From positions 62,001 through 126,000 of the forward strand of contig JBCBQC010000006.1 of assembly GCA_039820405.1 (NCBI GenBank): a stretch of 64,000 bases of DNA. The letters are read 5' to 3'. Position 1 is the first letter of the stretch. Each line of letters opens with the position of its first letter. The notes under the pieces were generated by a model, which was given only the letters and a program-made list of their open reading frames with translations, made no database searches and was not told where the DNA came from. The position numbers and the translations under genes are program-made. This DNA comes from CALLVY01 sp937899855. Its GTDB lineage: Bacteria > Bacteroidota > Bacteroidia > Chitinophagales > Saprospiraceae. This document shows, piece after piece, positions 56,067 to 64,000 of the stretch.

Positions 56067-59000
56067 ATGATAACAAAGTTAACAAATCGTTCCATTAATT
56101 CCATTGGGGCTTGTTGTCGGCTGGTGTTGTTGCTGTGCTTGCCCCTATTCGCGGCGGGGAATACCCTCCACGCCGCCGCGGTGAAGCCCATCACCGGAAT
56201 CGTGACCTCCTCCCCGGATGGATTGCCCCTCATTGGGGTGACCGTCCTCGTCAAGGGGACCACCTCGGGAACCGTGACGGATGTCGACGGCAAATTCTCG
56301 ATTGAGGTAAGGGAGGGGAGTACCCTCGTTTTTAGTTATACGGGTTACAAAGACCAGACCGTGGTGGTAGACGCCCGAACGGAGTACAACATCGCCTTGA
56401 TCAGCGATGTATCCGTTTTGGACGAAATCGTGGTGGTGGGTTATGGCTCGCGAAAAAAATCGCACAATACGGGAGCCATCGCCCAAGTCGAGGGGGCCGA
56501 TCTGGCGGCGATCCAGGCCAATCGGGTCGATGATGCCCTGGCCGGAAAACTGGCTGGCGTTCTGATTCAAAATCAGGATGGGGCACCCGGTGCGGATCCC
56601 AAGATTCAGATTCGCGCGGCTTCTTCCATCTCCGGAGCGTCCAATCCCCTAATTGTGGTGGATGGCTATCCGATTTCGGGCAGCCTGGCCACCGTCAATC
56701 CCAATGACATCGAAAGCATGGAGGTCCTCAAGGACGCCGCCTCCGCCGCCATCTACGGCTCGCGGGGGGCCAATGGCGTGATCCTGGTGACGACCAAGAA
56801 GGGCCAATCGGGTCAGCCCCGCTTTAGCTACAATGCCTACGTGAGTACTTCCAGTCGCTACGTAGGGGACAACATCAACCCGACGGCCGGCGAATGGGCC
56901 AATACCATCGAGAACAACGTCGCCAACGGCACCTTCGACGTGTCGGAGGTGGATCCCGCCGTGTACAATTACCGGCTCAATGCTTACCGCAACTCTCCCG
57001 ATGTGACGGCCGTGGAGGACTGGCTGTTCCAAAATGGGAACAGTATGAACCACGATTTTAGCGTCAGTGGGGGAACCGACAACGTCAGTTACTTTGCTTC
57101 GGTCGGCTACCTGAATACCAAGGGCATCGTGATTACCCAGGGGTTTGAACGCTACAATGCCCGCTTGAACCTCGACGCCAAATTGAGCGATCGCTTTAGC
57201 ACCGGACTGAGCGTCAATGGCTTCGTTTCCAACCGCGACATTGAAGGTCACGATCAGCGGGATCTCCTGCGGGCCTACAGCGTCCACCCGATTTACCACA
57301 CCGCGGCCTCGATCGCCTTTGTCCAGCAGCTGGACCAGCAGGCGCAGGAATTGGGTTTGGCCGCTTTTGACTCCGGTTTTCGGGGCGGCGACGATGCGCC
57401 CTGGAACAGTAGCATTTATACCCTGGAGCCGGGAATGACGGCGCAGGATTGGCACTACGGCCGTAGTGGGAATGGCATCGGGGGGTCGGGAGATGCGGGC
57501 CCCGCCACCAAGCTCGACAATACGGAACGCTGGCAACGAACCTACTTTGGTAACGTGAGTTCCTACCTGCAGTTTCGATTGGTGGATGGCCTGAACATCC
57601 GGACGGTACTCGGCGGTGACCTCAACGATACCCGCGATTATTTCTGGCGTGGCCTCGAGTTTGACTCCCGGGCCCGGACCAACCAGACCGCCCTGGATCA
57701 GACGGACCTCAAGCGGTCGTCCTGGCTGAGCGAAACGACCCTAAACTACACCAAGGTACTGGGCCAGCACGATGTGTCGGCGGTGGTGGGGATGGAATTC
57801 CAAAACTTCAACATCAACGGAATTGCCCTGGCTGGCTCGAACGTGCCCTTTGGACAGCCCCAGAACTTTGCCCTCCTCGAACCCGCCGATATTGCGATAT
57901 CGGAGAGAAACGAGACGATTTCGAGAAGGAGCCTCTTTGCCCGGGTCAACTACGCCTTCGACAATCGCTACCTCGCCTCGGTGTCGGTCCGGCGGGATGG
58001 GGATTCGCGCTTCGGGGTGAACAATCGCTTCGAAACCTTCCCCGCCCTTTCCCTGGGCTGGAACGTCCACAACGAATCTTTCTACAATTCGGAAATCTTG
58101 AGCGATATCAAACTCCGCTTTAGCACCGGATCGTTGGGCACCACCTCCTTCCTGGGGGCCTACAATTCACTGAGCTTGCTCAACCCGCAGGCCTCGGTAT
58201 TTGGCAATGCCTTTTTGATCCCCTCGGACATCGCTAACCCCAACTTGACCTGGCAAACCAATACCGAAACCAACCTGGGCATCAACCTGGGTTTTCTCGA
58301 AAATCGCTTTCGCCTGGGCCTTGATTACTATACCTCCAACATCGAAGACATCCTGATCAACCAAAGCGTCTCGGAAGTACTCGGGACCACCGCCATCGCC
58401 CTCAACTCGGGGGATGTGGAAAGCTCGGGCTTGGAGTTGGAATTGGGGGCCAACTTGATCAACCAGGGGCAGCTCCGCTGGACGGTGAGTGCCAACCTCT
58501 CTACGGTCAATTCGGAGATTACCGACCTGGGTGGTTTGGACGAATTGGCGCCCGAAATCTACGGACAGAGTGGCCGGGGGCCAGTTTTTAGGAATTACGT
58601 CGGTGGAGAAATTGGAGAAATGTGGGGCCTGGAAACCATCTCCCCCGTGGAAATGAAATACATCGAAGATCCCACCCTGGTCATTGGCCTCAACAGTGGC
58701 GAAAGCTACGTCGTCGACCAAAACGGAGACGGGGTGATCGACCGGACGCGTACGGTCGAAGAGGGCGGTGACCTGGTCAAGATCGGACAAAATACCCCGG
58801 ATTTTTACTGGGGCTTTAGCAGCCAAGTTACCTACCTTGATTTTGACCTGTCCTTTCAGTTTCAGGGGGCTCAGGGCGGTGAGGTCTACAACATCGACCC
58901 GCTGTACTACAACTCCCAGTGGGGGGGGCGCCTACGCGACGACTTTGATGCGGATGAAGACGGCATCGCCGATCACAATGGCCTGCACTACGCCCGCAAC

Positions 59001-59294
59001 CGGGACCAGACCGACGCAATGATCCAGGATGCCTCCTACGTCGCGCTGCGTAACGTCACCCTTGGCTACACCCTCAATCCCGACTGGCTGAGCAAAGCGG
59101 GTTTGCGCTCCGCTCGGGTCTACGTGGCCAGTACCAATTTGCTCTACCTGATGGGCTCCGATTACACCTCGTTCAATCCCGAAGGCGTGGAGATCACCAA
59201 CTCGGGTTATCGCGGCCCCACCACCTACGGGGTCCAGGTAGGAGCCAGTCCAGTGGTGAGAAGTTTTACGCTGGGTGTAAACGTTAATTTCTAA
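56067..59294 (+). CDS. SusC/RagA-type TonB-linked outer-membrane receptor
   Basis: A 1075-residue SusC-like transporter. After the signal peptide (VLLLCLPLFAAGNTLHAAA) a CarboxypepD_reg-like domain opens with ITGIVTSSPDGLPLIGVTVLVKGTTSG in outline. The TonB box-like region is DEIVVVGYGSRKKS, and the plug has SASAAIYGSRGANGVILVTTKKG in outline. The beta-barrel ends in RSFTLGVNVNF, a C-terminal Phe. It pairs with SusD downstream (11-base gap) and would import oligosaccharides, here probably alginate oligomers judging by the PL6 and PL17 genes. No sigma-interacting N-terminal extension (STN) is present; the regulator is instead the FadR-type protein. Confidence 0.94.
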   Translation: MITKLTNRSINSIGACCRLVLLLCLPLFAAGNTLHAAAVKPITGIVTSSPDGLPLIGVTVLVKGTTSGTVTDVDGKFSIEVREGSTLVFSYTGYKDQTVVVDARTEYNIALISDVSVLDEIVVVGYGSRKKSHNTGAIAQVEGADLAAIQANRVDDALAGKLAGVLIQNQDGAPGADPKIQIRAASSISGASNPLIVVDGYPISGSLATVNPNDIESMEVLKDAASAAIYGSRGANGVILVTTKKGQSGQPRFSYNAYVSTSSRYVGDNINPTAGEWANTIENNVANGTFDVSEVDPAVYNYRLNAYRNSPDVTAVEDWLFQNGNSMNHDFSVSGGTDNVSYFASVGYLNTKGIVITQGFERYNARLNLDAKLSDRFSTGLSVNGFVSNRDIEGHDQRDLLRAYSVHPIYHTAASIAFVQQLDQQAQELGLAAFDSGFRGGDDAPWNSSIYTLEPGMTAQDWHYGRSGNGIGGSGDAGPATKLDNTERWQRTYFGNVSSYLQFRLVDGLNIRTVLGGDLNDTRDYFWRGLEFDSRARTNQTALDQTDLKRSSWLSETTLNYTKVLGQHDVSAVVGMEFQNFNINGIALAGSNVPFGQPQNFALLEPADIAISERNETISRRSLFARVNYAFDNRYLASVSVRRDGDSRFGVNNRFETFPALSLGWNVHNESFYNSEILSDIKLRFSTGSLGTTSFLGAYNSLSLLNPQASVFGNAFLIPSDIANPNLTWQTNTETNLGINLGFLENRFRLGLDYYTSNIEDILINQSVSEVLGTTAIALNSGDVESSGLELELGANLINQGQLRWTVSANLSTVNSEITDLGGLDELAPEIYGQSGRGPVFRNYVGGEIGEMWGLETISPVEMKYIEDPTLVIGLNSGESYVVDQNGDGVIDRTRTVEEGGDLVKIGQNTPDFYWGFSSQVTYLDFDLSFQFQGAQGGEVYNIDPLYYNSQWGGRLRDDFDADEDGIADHNGLHYARNRDQTDAMIQDASYVALRNVTLGYTLNPDWLSKAGLRSARVYVASTNLLYLMGSDYTSFNPEGVEITNSGYRGPTTYGVQVGASPVVRSFTLGVNVNF

Positions 59295-59305
59295 AATCTA
59301 ACACG

Positions 59306-60619
59306 ATGAGAATCTTATCCCTAATCATAGGATCCCTGTTGTTGCTCGTCGCCTGCAACAACGACTTGGAACAGTTTCCCTCCAATATCGCCAGCTCGGA
59401 ATCTCTGACGGAGTACGGCGGGGTCCTGAACGCGGCCTACTATTACCAACTCGGATCGGTAACGCCCATGGCCGTGATGGGCGACTTTCGGGCGGACAAT
59501 GCGCTGATGATCGAACCGCCCTTTACCGAATTCGATAGCTACGGTCCCGACCTAACGGCCATGGAGGATCAATTTTTTGGTCCCTTCTACACCGCCCTGT
59601 ACAAGTCCATCCTGAGCGCCAATAACGTGATCGAAAATTCTACGGATGCCACCGAAGTGGGGGAAGCCAAATTTTTACGCGCCCTGTCCTACTTCAAACT
59701 CGTCCGCGTCTTTGGCGACGTTCCCCTCAACCTATCCGCTACGCCCAGCACTACCGATGGCTCCATCCTGGTCCGTCAGCCGGCGGCAGACGTATACAAC
59801 AACGTCATCATCCCCGATCTGGAGGATGCCATTGCGGCCTTGGGAGTGGAAATCGTGGACGGTCGGGCCTCGCGCTACGCAGCGCAGGGTTTGTTGGGCA
59901 AAGTATTCGTCCAACTGGGAGAATTTAACCGCGCCGAACCCCAGCTGGCGGCCGTGATTGAAGGAGCGGAGGCCGTCGGAATCAGCCTCCAAGCTGACTT
60001 TGCCGACATTTTTGGAATGGGCAATGACTTGAATTCGGAAATCATTTTTGCTACCCAAGTATCGAGTTCCGTGGTCGATGAATACGGCTTTTCCGAGTTC
60101 TGGTCTTGGTCCGGTGGCTTGGACACCAAATCCTTAGAACCCCTGGACCTGGATTTGGTCGCGGCCTTTGACGCCAGCCCCGGTGACCTGCGCCGGGCGG
60201 TGACGATTGATACCGCCACCCTGGCTTCGCCCAAATTCCCGCAGACCGGCGGACCCGACCACGACTGGATCGAATTGCGTCTGGCCGATGTCCTGCTCTT
60301 GTACGCCGAAACGCGAAACGAGAATGGGGCCACTGCCGAAACGGTACTCGACCTGCTGGACCCCATCCGCACCCGGGCTGGATTGGATCCCCTGGATCAC
60401 ACCGTCTTCAATACCCCGGAGCTGGTGCGCCAAGCCATTCAGGACGAACGCCGCCTAGAGCTGGCCTTCGAAGGCCAACGCTGGTTTGACCTGGTCCGTA
60501 CCGGCACGGTCGATGCCGAGATGGATCAGACGATTGATGCGCGCTACCACCTGTTCCCCCTCCCGATTTCGGAAGTGCTGGCCAGCTTTGGCGTCATCAC
60601 GCAAAACGATGGCTACTAA
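59306..60619 (+). CDS. SusD/RagB-type substrate-binding lipoprotein
   Basis: A 437-residue SusD-like surface lipoprotein: signal LIIGSLLLLVACNN with lipobox Cys17. Typical TPR helices follow; landmarks are VIENSTDATEVGEAKFLRALSYFKLVRVFGDVPL in outline, DLEDAIAAL, YAAQGLLGKVFVQLGEF, DHDWIELRLADVLLLYAE, and AIQDERRLELAFEGQRWFDLVRTG at the C-terminus. It captures oligosaccharide for SusC import. At 437 residues it is short for a SusD, as are many alginate-locus members. Confidence 0.93.
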   Translation: MRILSLIIGSLLLLVACNNDLEQFPSNIASSESLTEYGGVLNAAYYYQLGSVTPMAVMGDFRADNALMIEPPFTEFDSYGPDLTAMEDQFFGPFYTALYKSILSANNVIENSTDATEVGEAKFLRALSYFKLVRVFGDVPLNLSATPSTTDGSILVRQPAADVYNNVIIPDLEDAIAALGVEIVDGRASRYAAQGLLGKVFVQLGEFNRAEPQLAAVIEGAEAVGISLQADFADIFGMGNDLNSEIIFATQVSSSVVDEYGFSEFWSWSGGLDTKSLEPLDLDLVAAFDASPGDLRRAVTIDTATLASPKFPQTGGPDHDWIELRLADVLLLYAETRNENGATAETVLDLLDPIRTRAGLDPLDHTVFNTPELVRQAIQDERRLELAFEGQRWFDLVRTGTVDAEMDQTIDARYHLFPLPISEVLASFGVITQNDGY

Positions 60620-60660
60620 AGAACAAGCTTAAGTTTCGTACCCTCATCCATAACTTCTTC

Positions 60661-60679
60661 GGGGAGCCTTGGGCTCCCC
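60661..60679 (+). terminator. Intergenic stem-loop between susD and the PL6 gene
   Basis: GGGGAGCC-TTG-GGCTCCCC forms a perfect eight-base-pair stem with a three-base loop. The T-run (TTTTTTT near 60697-60703) is 18 bases further, so it is more likely a processing or stability element that tunes susCD against the lyase genes than a full terminator. Confidence 0.5.
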
Positions 60680-60738
60680 GCTAGAGGTGGGGGCAATTTT
60701 TTTATCCGACATATTTCGACCAAAAGAACGATGACCAC

Positions 60739-62976
60739 ATGGAAAAAAGATTAATGGCCTTACTGGGAATGGGCTGCGGTTTGCTGCTCTTGCTGGCCTG
60801 TGGAGAATCCGTACCGGGTACCCTGGTGCGCGACGTGGCGGCTTTTGAAGCGGCGGTGGCGGCGGCCCAACCGGGCGATCGCATCATCCTGGCCAATGGC
60901 GTCTGGCGGGATGCCGAACTGGTTTTTACCGGGACGGGAACGGCAGAGCAGCCGATTATCCTGACGGTGCAGGAAAAGGGGTGGGTGACTTTGGAGGGCC
61001 AATCCAATTTGCGGATCGCGGGGGAATACCTGCACGTGGAGGGCCTGGTGTTTACAAATGGCTACACCCCCACCAAGGAGGTCATCGCCTTTCGGAAGGA
61101 CAAACAGACCCTCTGCAATCACTGTCGGGTCACGGAATGCGTGATCGACAATTACAACAACCCGGAGCGTTTTGAATCGGATTACTGGGTGGGCATTTAT
61201 GGGAAAAACAACCGCTTTGACCACAACTACCTGACGGGAAAAAGAAACCACGGGGTGACCCTGGCGGTTCGGCTAAATACCGAAGCGAGCCGGGAAAACC
61301 ACCACCGGATCGACCACAATTATTTTGGGCACCGGCCCATATTGGGGGCCAACGGTGGGGAAACGCTGCGGGTCGGAACGAGTCATTATTCGCTCACCAA
61401 TTCCAATACGGTGGTGGAGTACAATTACTTTGATCGCTGTAACGGCGAGCACGAAATCATCTCCAGCAAATCCTGCCAAAACATTTACCGCCACAATACT
61501 TTTTACGAATGCCAAGGAACGCTCACCATGCGGCACGGCAACGAAACCCTGGTGGAGAGCAATTACTTTTTTGGCAACGGCAAGTCCAATACGGGGGGCA
61601 TCCGCATCATCAACGAAACCCAAAAGGTGATCAATAACTACGGCGAAGGCCTGACCGGCTACCGCTTCCGGGGCGCGCTGGTGATCATGAACGGCGTCCC
61701 CAATTCTCCGCCCAACCGCTATTTCCAAGTCATCGACTCCGAAGCCTCCAACAACACCTTCGTCAATTGTGACCACATCCAACTCTGCGCGGGTAGCGAT
61801 GCGGAACGCAGTGCGGTTCCAAAAAATACCCTCGTCACCAACAACATCTTTTACCACGAACAAAAGGACGAGCTGTTTACCGTGTACGACGACATCAGTG
61901 GCATTACTTTCCGGGAGAACTTGATTGCCCCCAAGGCGCAGCCCATCGCCCCCACTGGTTTTCAGCCCACCGCGCTGACTCTCGAAAGGGACAGCAACGG
62001 CTTGTTGATGCCTCGGGAGGCCCTGGCCGAGGGCAAGGGCATGCGACCCACCGGAACGCGGGCCACGCCCGACAATACCGGGGTGAGTTGGTACCCGCGC
62101 GCGGAGGAAGAAGTGTTTTTCAACACCGGAAAAGTCATCCCCGTCCCGCCCGGCCGCAATACCCTCTACGAAGCCATCCAGCGTTCCCAGCGTGGCGACG
62201 TACTGGAATTGGCAGCGGGTCAGTACGTAGTCGAAAAATCAATTGACCTGCGCCACCCCCTGTCGATCATTTCCCGAGCCAGCGAAAAACCAGTTCTACA
62301 ATTTCAGCGGACTTCGCTGTTCAACATCGAAAACGGCGGCAGCCTGTCTTTGGATAACCTGGTCATCGATGGCAGTGAGGCCCCCGACGCCCACGGCAAT
62401 ACGGTGATCCGTACGAGCCGTTATTCGATGAGCCGCAATTATAAGCTGATGATCGACCGCTGCGACTTTCGGGACCTGGATGTCAACCATACATTTGACG
62501 TCCTACGGGTCTACAAAAATACCTTCGCTGATTCGATCGTCCTCCGTCGGTCCACCTTTACCCAGGTGGATGGCCACGTACTGGCACTGAACAAAGAAAC
62601 GGACGACATCGGTATCTACAATGTCGAAAATGTGGTGATCGAGGACTGTGCCTTCAAAGACGTTTCGGGTAGTGCGCTGCACCTACACCGCGGGGGGCGC
62701 GACGAGAGTACCTTTGGCCCCCTGCTCGTACTGGACCGCAGTACGTTTGAAAACGTGGGCCAGGGCAAACGCAACAAGACGAAGGCCTCGATTGCCCTCC
62801 ACGGGGTACAGGTGGCCAGAGTACAAAACAGTCGTTTCCGGGATTGCGAACCGCTCGATCTACACTTGGTGGTCGGAGAACCCGTGGTGGAAATTCGGGA
62901 CTGTGAATTTGAACAGACCCCTCTGATCGTAGACAATGGCGAACCTTACCTGACCGAGAATTTGCGCTTCCGTTGA
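60739..62976 (+). CDS. Polysaccharide lyase family 6 (alginate lyase), two-domain lipoprotein
   Basis: A 745-residue lipoprotein: signal ends LLLLLACG with Cys21. The N-domain (~25-440) is a right-handed beta-helix of the chondroitinase B/alginate lyase fold. Calcium-binding Glu237 and Glu239 (GEHEI), catalytic Lys244 (SSKS) and Arg265 (TMRHGN) occur at the spacing of the PL6 Lys/Arg pair described in the alginate lyase AlyGC. The C-domain (~450-745) is a second beta-helix, also as in AlyGC. It cleaves poly-guluronate or mixed alginate by beta-elimination at the cell surface. Start ATG 60739 fits the signal peptide. It ends 49 bases before the PL17 gene. Confidence 0.92.
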   Translation: MEKRLMALLGMGCGLLLLLACGESVPGTLVRDVAAFEAAVAAAQPGDRIILANGVWRDAELVFTGTGTAEQPIILTVQEKGWVTLEGQSNLRIAGEYLHVEGLVFTNGYTPTKEVIAFRKDKQTLCNHCRVTECVIDNYNNPERFESDYWVGIYGKNNRFDHNYLTGKRNHGVTLAVRLNTEASRENHHRIDHNYFGHRPILGANGGETLRVGTSHYSLTNSNTVVEYNYFDRCNGEHEIISSKSCQNIYRHNTFYECQGTLTMRHGNETLVESNYFFGNGKSNTGGIRIINETQKVINNYGEGLTGYRFRGALVIMNGVPNSPPNRYFQVIDSEASNNTFVNCDHIQLCAGSDAERSAVPKNTLVTNNIFYHEQKDELFTVYDDISGITFRENLIAPKAQPIAPTGFQPTALTLERDSNGLLMPREALAEGKGMRPTGTRATPDNTGVSWYPRAEEEVFFNTGKVIPVPPGRNTLYEAIQRSQRGDVLELAAGQYVVEKSIDLRHPLSIISRASEKPVLQFQRTSLFNIENGGSLSLDNLVIDGSEAPDAHGNTVIRTSRYSMSRNYKLMIDRCDFRDLDVNHTFDVLRVYKNTFADSIVLRRSTFTQVDGHVLALNKETDDIGIYNVENVVIEDCAFKDVSGSALHLHRGGRDESTFGPLLVLDRSTFENVGQGKRNKTKASIALHGVQVARVQNSRFRDCEPLDLHLVVGEPVVEIRDCEFEQTPLIVDNGEPYLTENLRFR

Positions 62977-63025
62977 GGAGAACAGATGGGGAGCAATTGC
63001 GCTTGCTTTTGTGGTACTAAAAATT

Positions 63026-64000
63026 ATGATGTTGAAAATACCGAAGAAAATACCGTTGGTCGTTTTGATCCAAGTCTTGCTCGTGCTGGGCTTGGGGGGG
63101 CAGGACCGTCCCCGGCTGATTCTGAGTGCGGCGGGTGTGGAAAACATCCGGGGTGCGGAGGGGGCGGCCCCGCTGTTTGCGGAGGTCTTGCGGACGACAC
63201 GGGCGGAGGTTGATGCCGAAATCGCGCAAGGCATTTTCGTTCCCGTTCCCCGGGACATGGCCGGTGGCTACAGCCACGAACGCCACAAAAAGAATTTCTT
63301 TATCCTACAAAAAGCGGGCAACCTCTACCAAATTACGGGAGCGAAAAAATACGCCGTTTACATCCGCGAGCTGTTTTTGCGCTACGCGGCGGAGTACCCC
63401 AAGTGGGGCCCGCACCCGACCCAGCGGTCCTACGCTACGGGCAAAATTTTCTGGCAATGCCTCAACGACGCCAACTGGCTGGTGTACGCCAGTCAGGCTT
63501 ACGACTGCGTTTACGATTTTTTGACGCCCGGAGAACGCGCCCTTTTGGAGAAAGACCTCTTCCGCCCCCTAGCCGATTTTATTTCCCTCGACAATCCCCA
63601 ATTTTTTAATCGCATTCACAACCACAGTACCTGGGGCAATGCCGCCGTAGGCATGATGGGGCTCGCGATGCACGATACCGAATTGGTCCAGCGGGCCCTA
63701 TACGGCCTCCCAAACGACTCGATCGATCCCAACACGCTCGATAACGACGGTGGCTTTATCCAAATCGAAGGACAGCGCCAGGCGGGTTTTTTGGCCCAGT
63801 TGGATTATTCCTTTTCGCCCGATGGCTATTTTACCGAGGGGCCCTATTACCTCCGCTACGCCATGACGCCCTTCCTGCTGTTTGCCAAGGCGCTGGCCAA
63901 CAACCGCCCCGACCTCGAGATTTATGCCTACCGCGATAGCATCCTACAAAAAGCGGTCTGGGCCCTGCTGCACCAGACCGATGCGCAGGGGCAGTTTTTT
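63026..64000 (+). CDS. PL17 oligoalginate lyase, truncated at the window end
   Basis: The frame stays open for 325 residues to base 64000, so no stop is seen and the gene is incomplete. An exported protein: signal (IPLVVLIQVLLVLGLGGQ). Then a helical toroid with HERHKKNFFILQKAGNLYQIT, RSYATGKIFWQCLNDANWLVY in outline, and NRIHNHSTWGNAAVGMMGLAM. Asn199-His200 correspond to the Asn-His pair reported for the PL17 enzyme Alg17C, and SPDGYFTEGPYYLRYA (residues 264-279) supplies the tyrosines near the active site. The C-terminal beta-sandwich is outside the window. The enzyme removes monomers from alginate oligomers exolytically. Start ATG 63026; ATG 63029 is alternative. Confidence 0.92.
   Translation, partial: MMLKIPKKIPLVVLIQVLLVLGLGGQDRPRLILSAAGVENIRGAEGAAPLFAEVLRTTRAEVDAEIAQGIFVPVPRDMAGGYSHERHKKNFFILQKAGNLYQITGAKKYAVYIRELFLRYAAEYPKWGPHPTQRSYATGKIFWQCLNDANWLVYASQAYDCVYDFLTPGERALLEKDLFRPLADFISLDNPQFFNRIHNHSTWGNAAVGMMGLAMHDTELVQRALYGLPNDSIDPNTLDNDGGFIQIEGQRQAGFLAQLDYSFSPDGYFTEGPYYLRYAMTPFLLFAKALANNRPDLEIYAYRDSILQKAVWALLHQTDAQGQFF

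Overview
The window reads as a chromosomal segment of a marine-type Bacteroidota, most likely a Saprospiria/Lewinella-like bacterium (the phylum is well supported, the family is inference). Evidence: type IX secretion (T9SS) sorting domains of both the short 'type A' kind (PNPT...GxYxL) and the gliding-motility-associated C-terminal kind, a PorP/SprF protein, SusC/SusD and TonB receptors with a carboxypeptidase-like N-domain, a one-protein hybrid two-component regulator, DUF1800/DUF1501 proteins, promoters of the TTTG/TAnnTTTG type, and few Shine-Dalgarno sites. Genes are dense and most lie on the plus strand.

Layout. 1-3.6 kb: tail of a small membrane protein, two DUF4199 membrane proteins, a GT2 glycosyltransferase and the overlapping gmhA-gmhB pair (heptose phosphate steps of LPS precursor synthesis). 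3.7-7.4 kb: DUF2490 protein, ferredoxin-NADP reductase-like flavoprotein, small membrane protein, ChaN-like protein, CxxC protein. 7.5-11.5 kb: membrane protein, winged-helix regulator, lipoprotein and TonB receptor, with the same 15-bp inverted repeat before the first and third genes. 11.5-13.9 kb: DUF2027-Smr protein, methyltransferase, queE. 14.4-19.3 kb: exact 17-residue-repeat surface protein, DUF1800 and DUF1501 proteins (the last with both a twin-arginine motif and a T9SS tail). 19.3-24 kb (minus): nuclease-helicase and Fic AMPylase, separated by a 13-bp-arm palindrome. 24.2-29.8 kb: LytTR regulator lacking the phospho-accepting Asp, then two paralogous secreted subtilisins sharing a leader element. 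29.8-34 kb (minus): rplT, rpmI, infC (non-AUG start) and clpC. 34.5-36 kb: STAS protein and RNase Z. 36.4-44.5 kb: a 2326-residue cell-surface protein with its PorP/SprF partner. 45.2-54.3 kb: dinB, a phosphoesterase lipoprotein, a HAD phosphatase, the hybrid two-component regulator and an EGF-like-repeat lipoprotein. 54.57 kb: tRNA-Lys(TTT). 54.9-64 kb: an alginate utilisation locus (FadR/UxuR-type regulator, SusC, SusD, PL6 lyase, PL17 lyase cut by the window end).

How they work together: the alginate locus is a self-contained uptake-and-degradation unit. SusCD would import oligosaccharides, PL6 would act at the cell surface and PL17 would finish oligomers to monomers. Its regulator has a UxuR-like palindrome in its own leader. 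The remainder mixes housekeeping with T9SS-exported surface proteins. No CRISPR array, prophage, transposase or classical defence cassette is evident. The most novel material is the helicase/Fic pair, the pseudo-receiver/twin-protease block, the operator pair around the winged-helix gene and the EGF-like lipoprotein.
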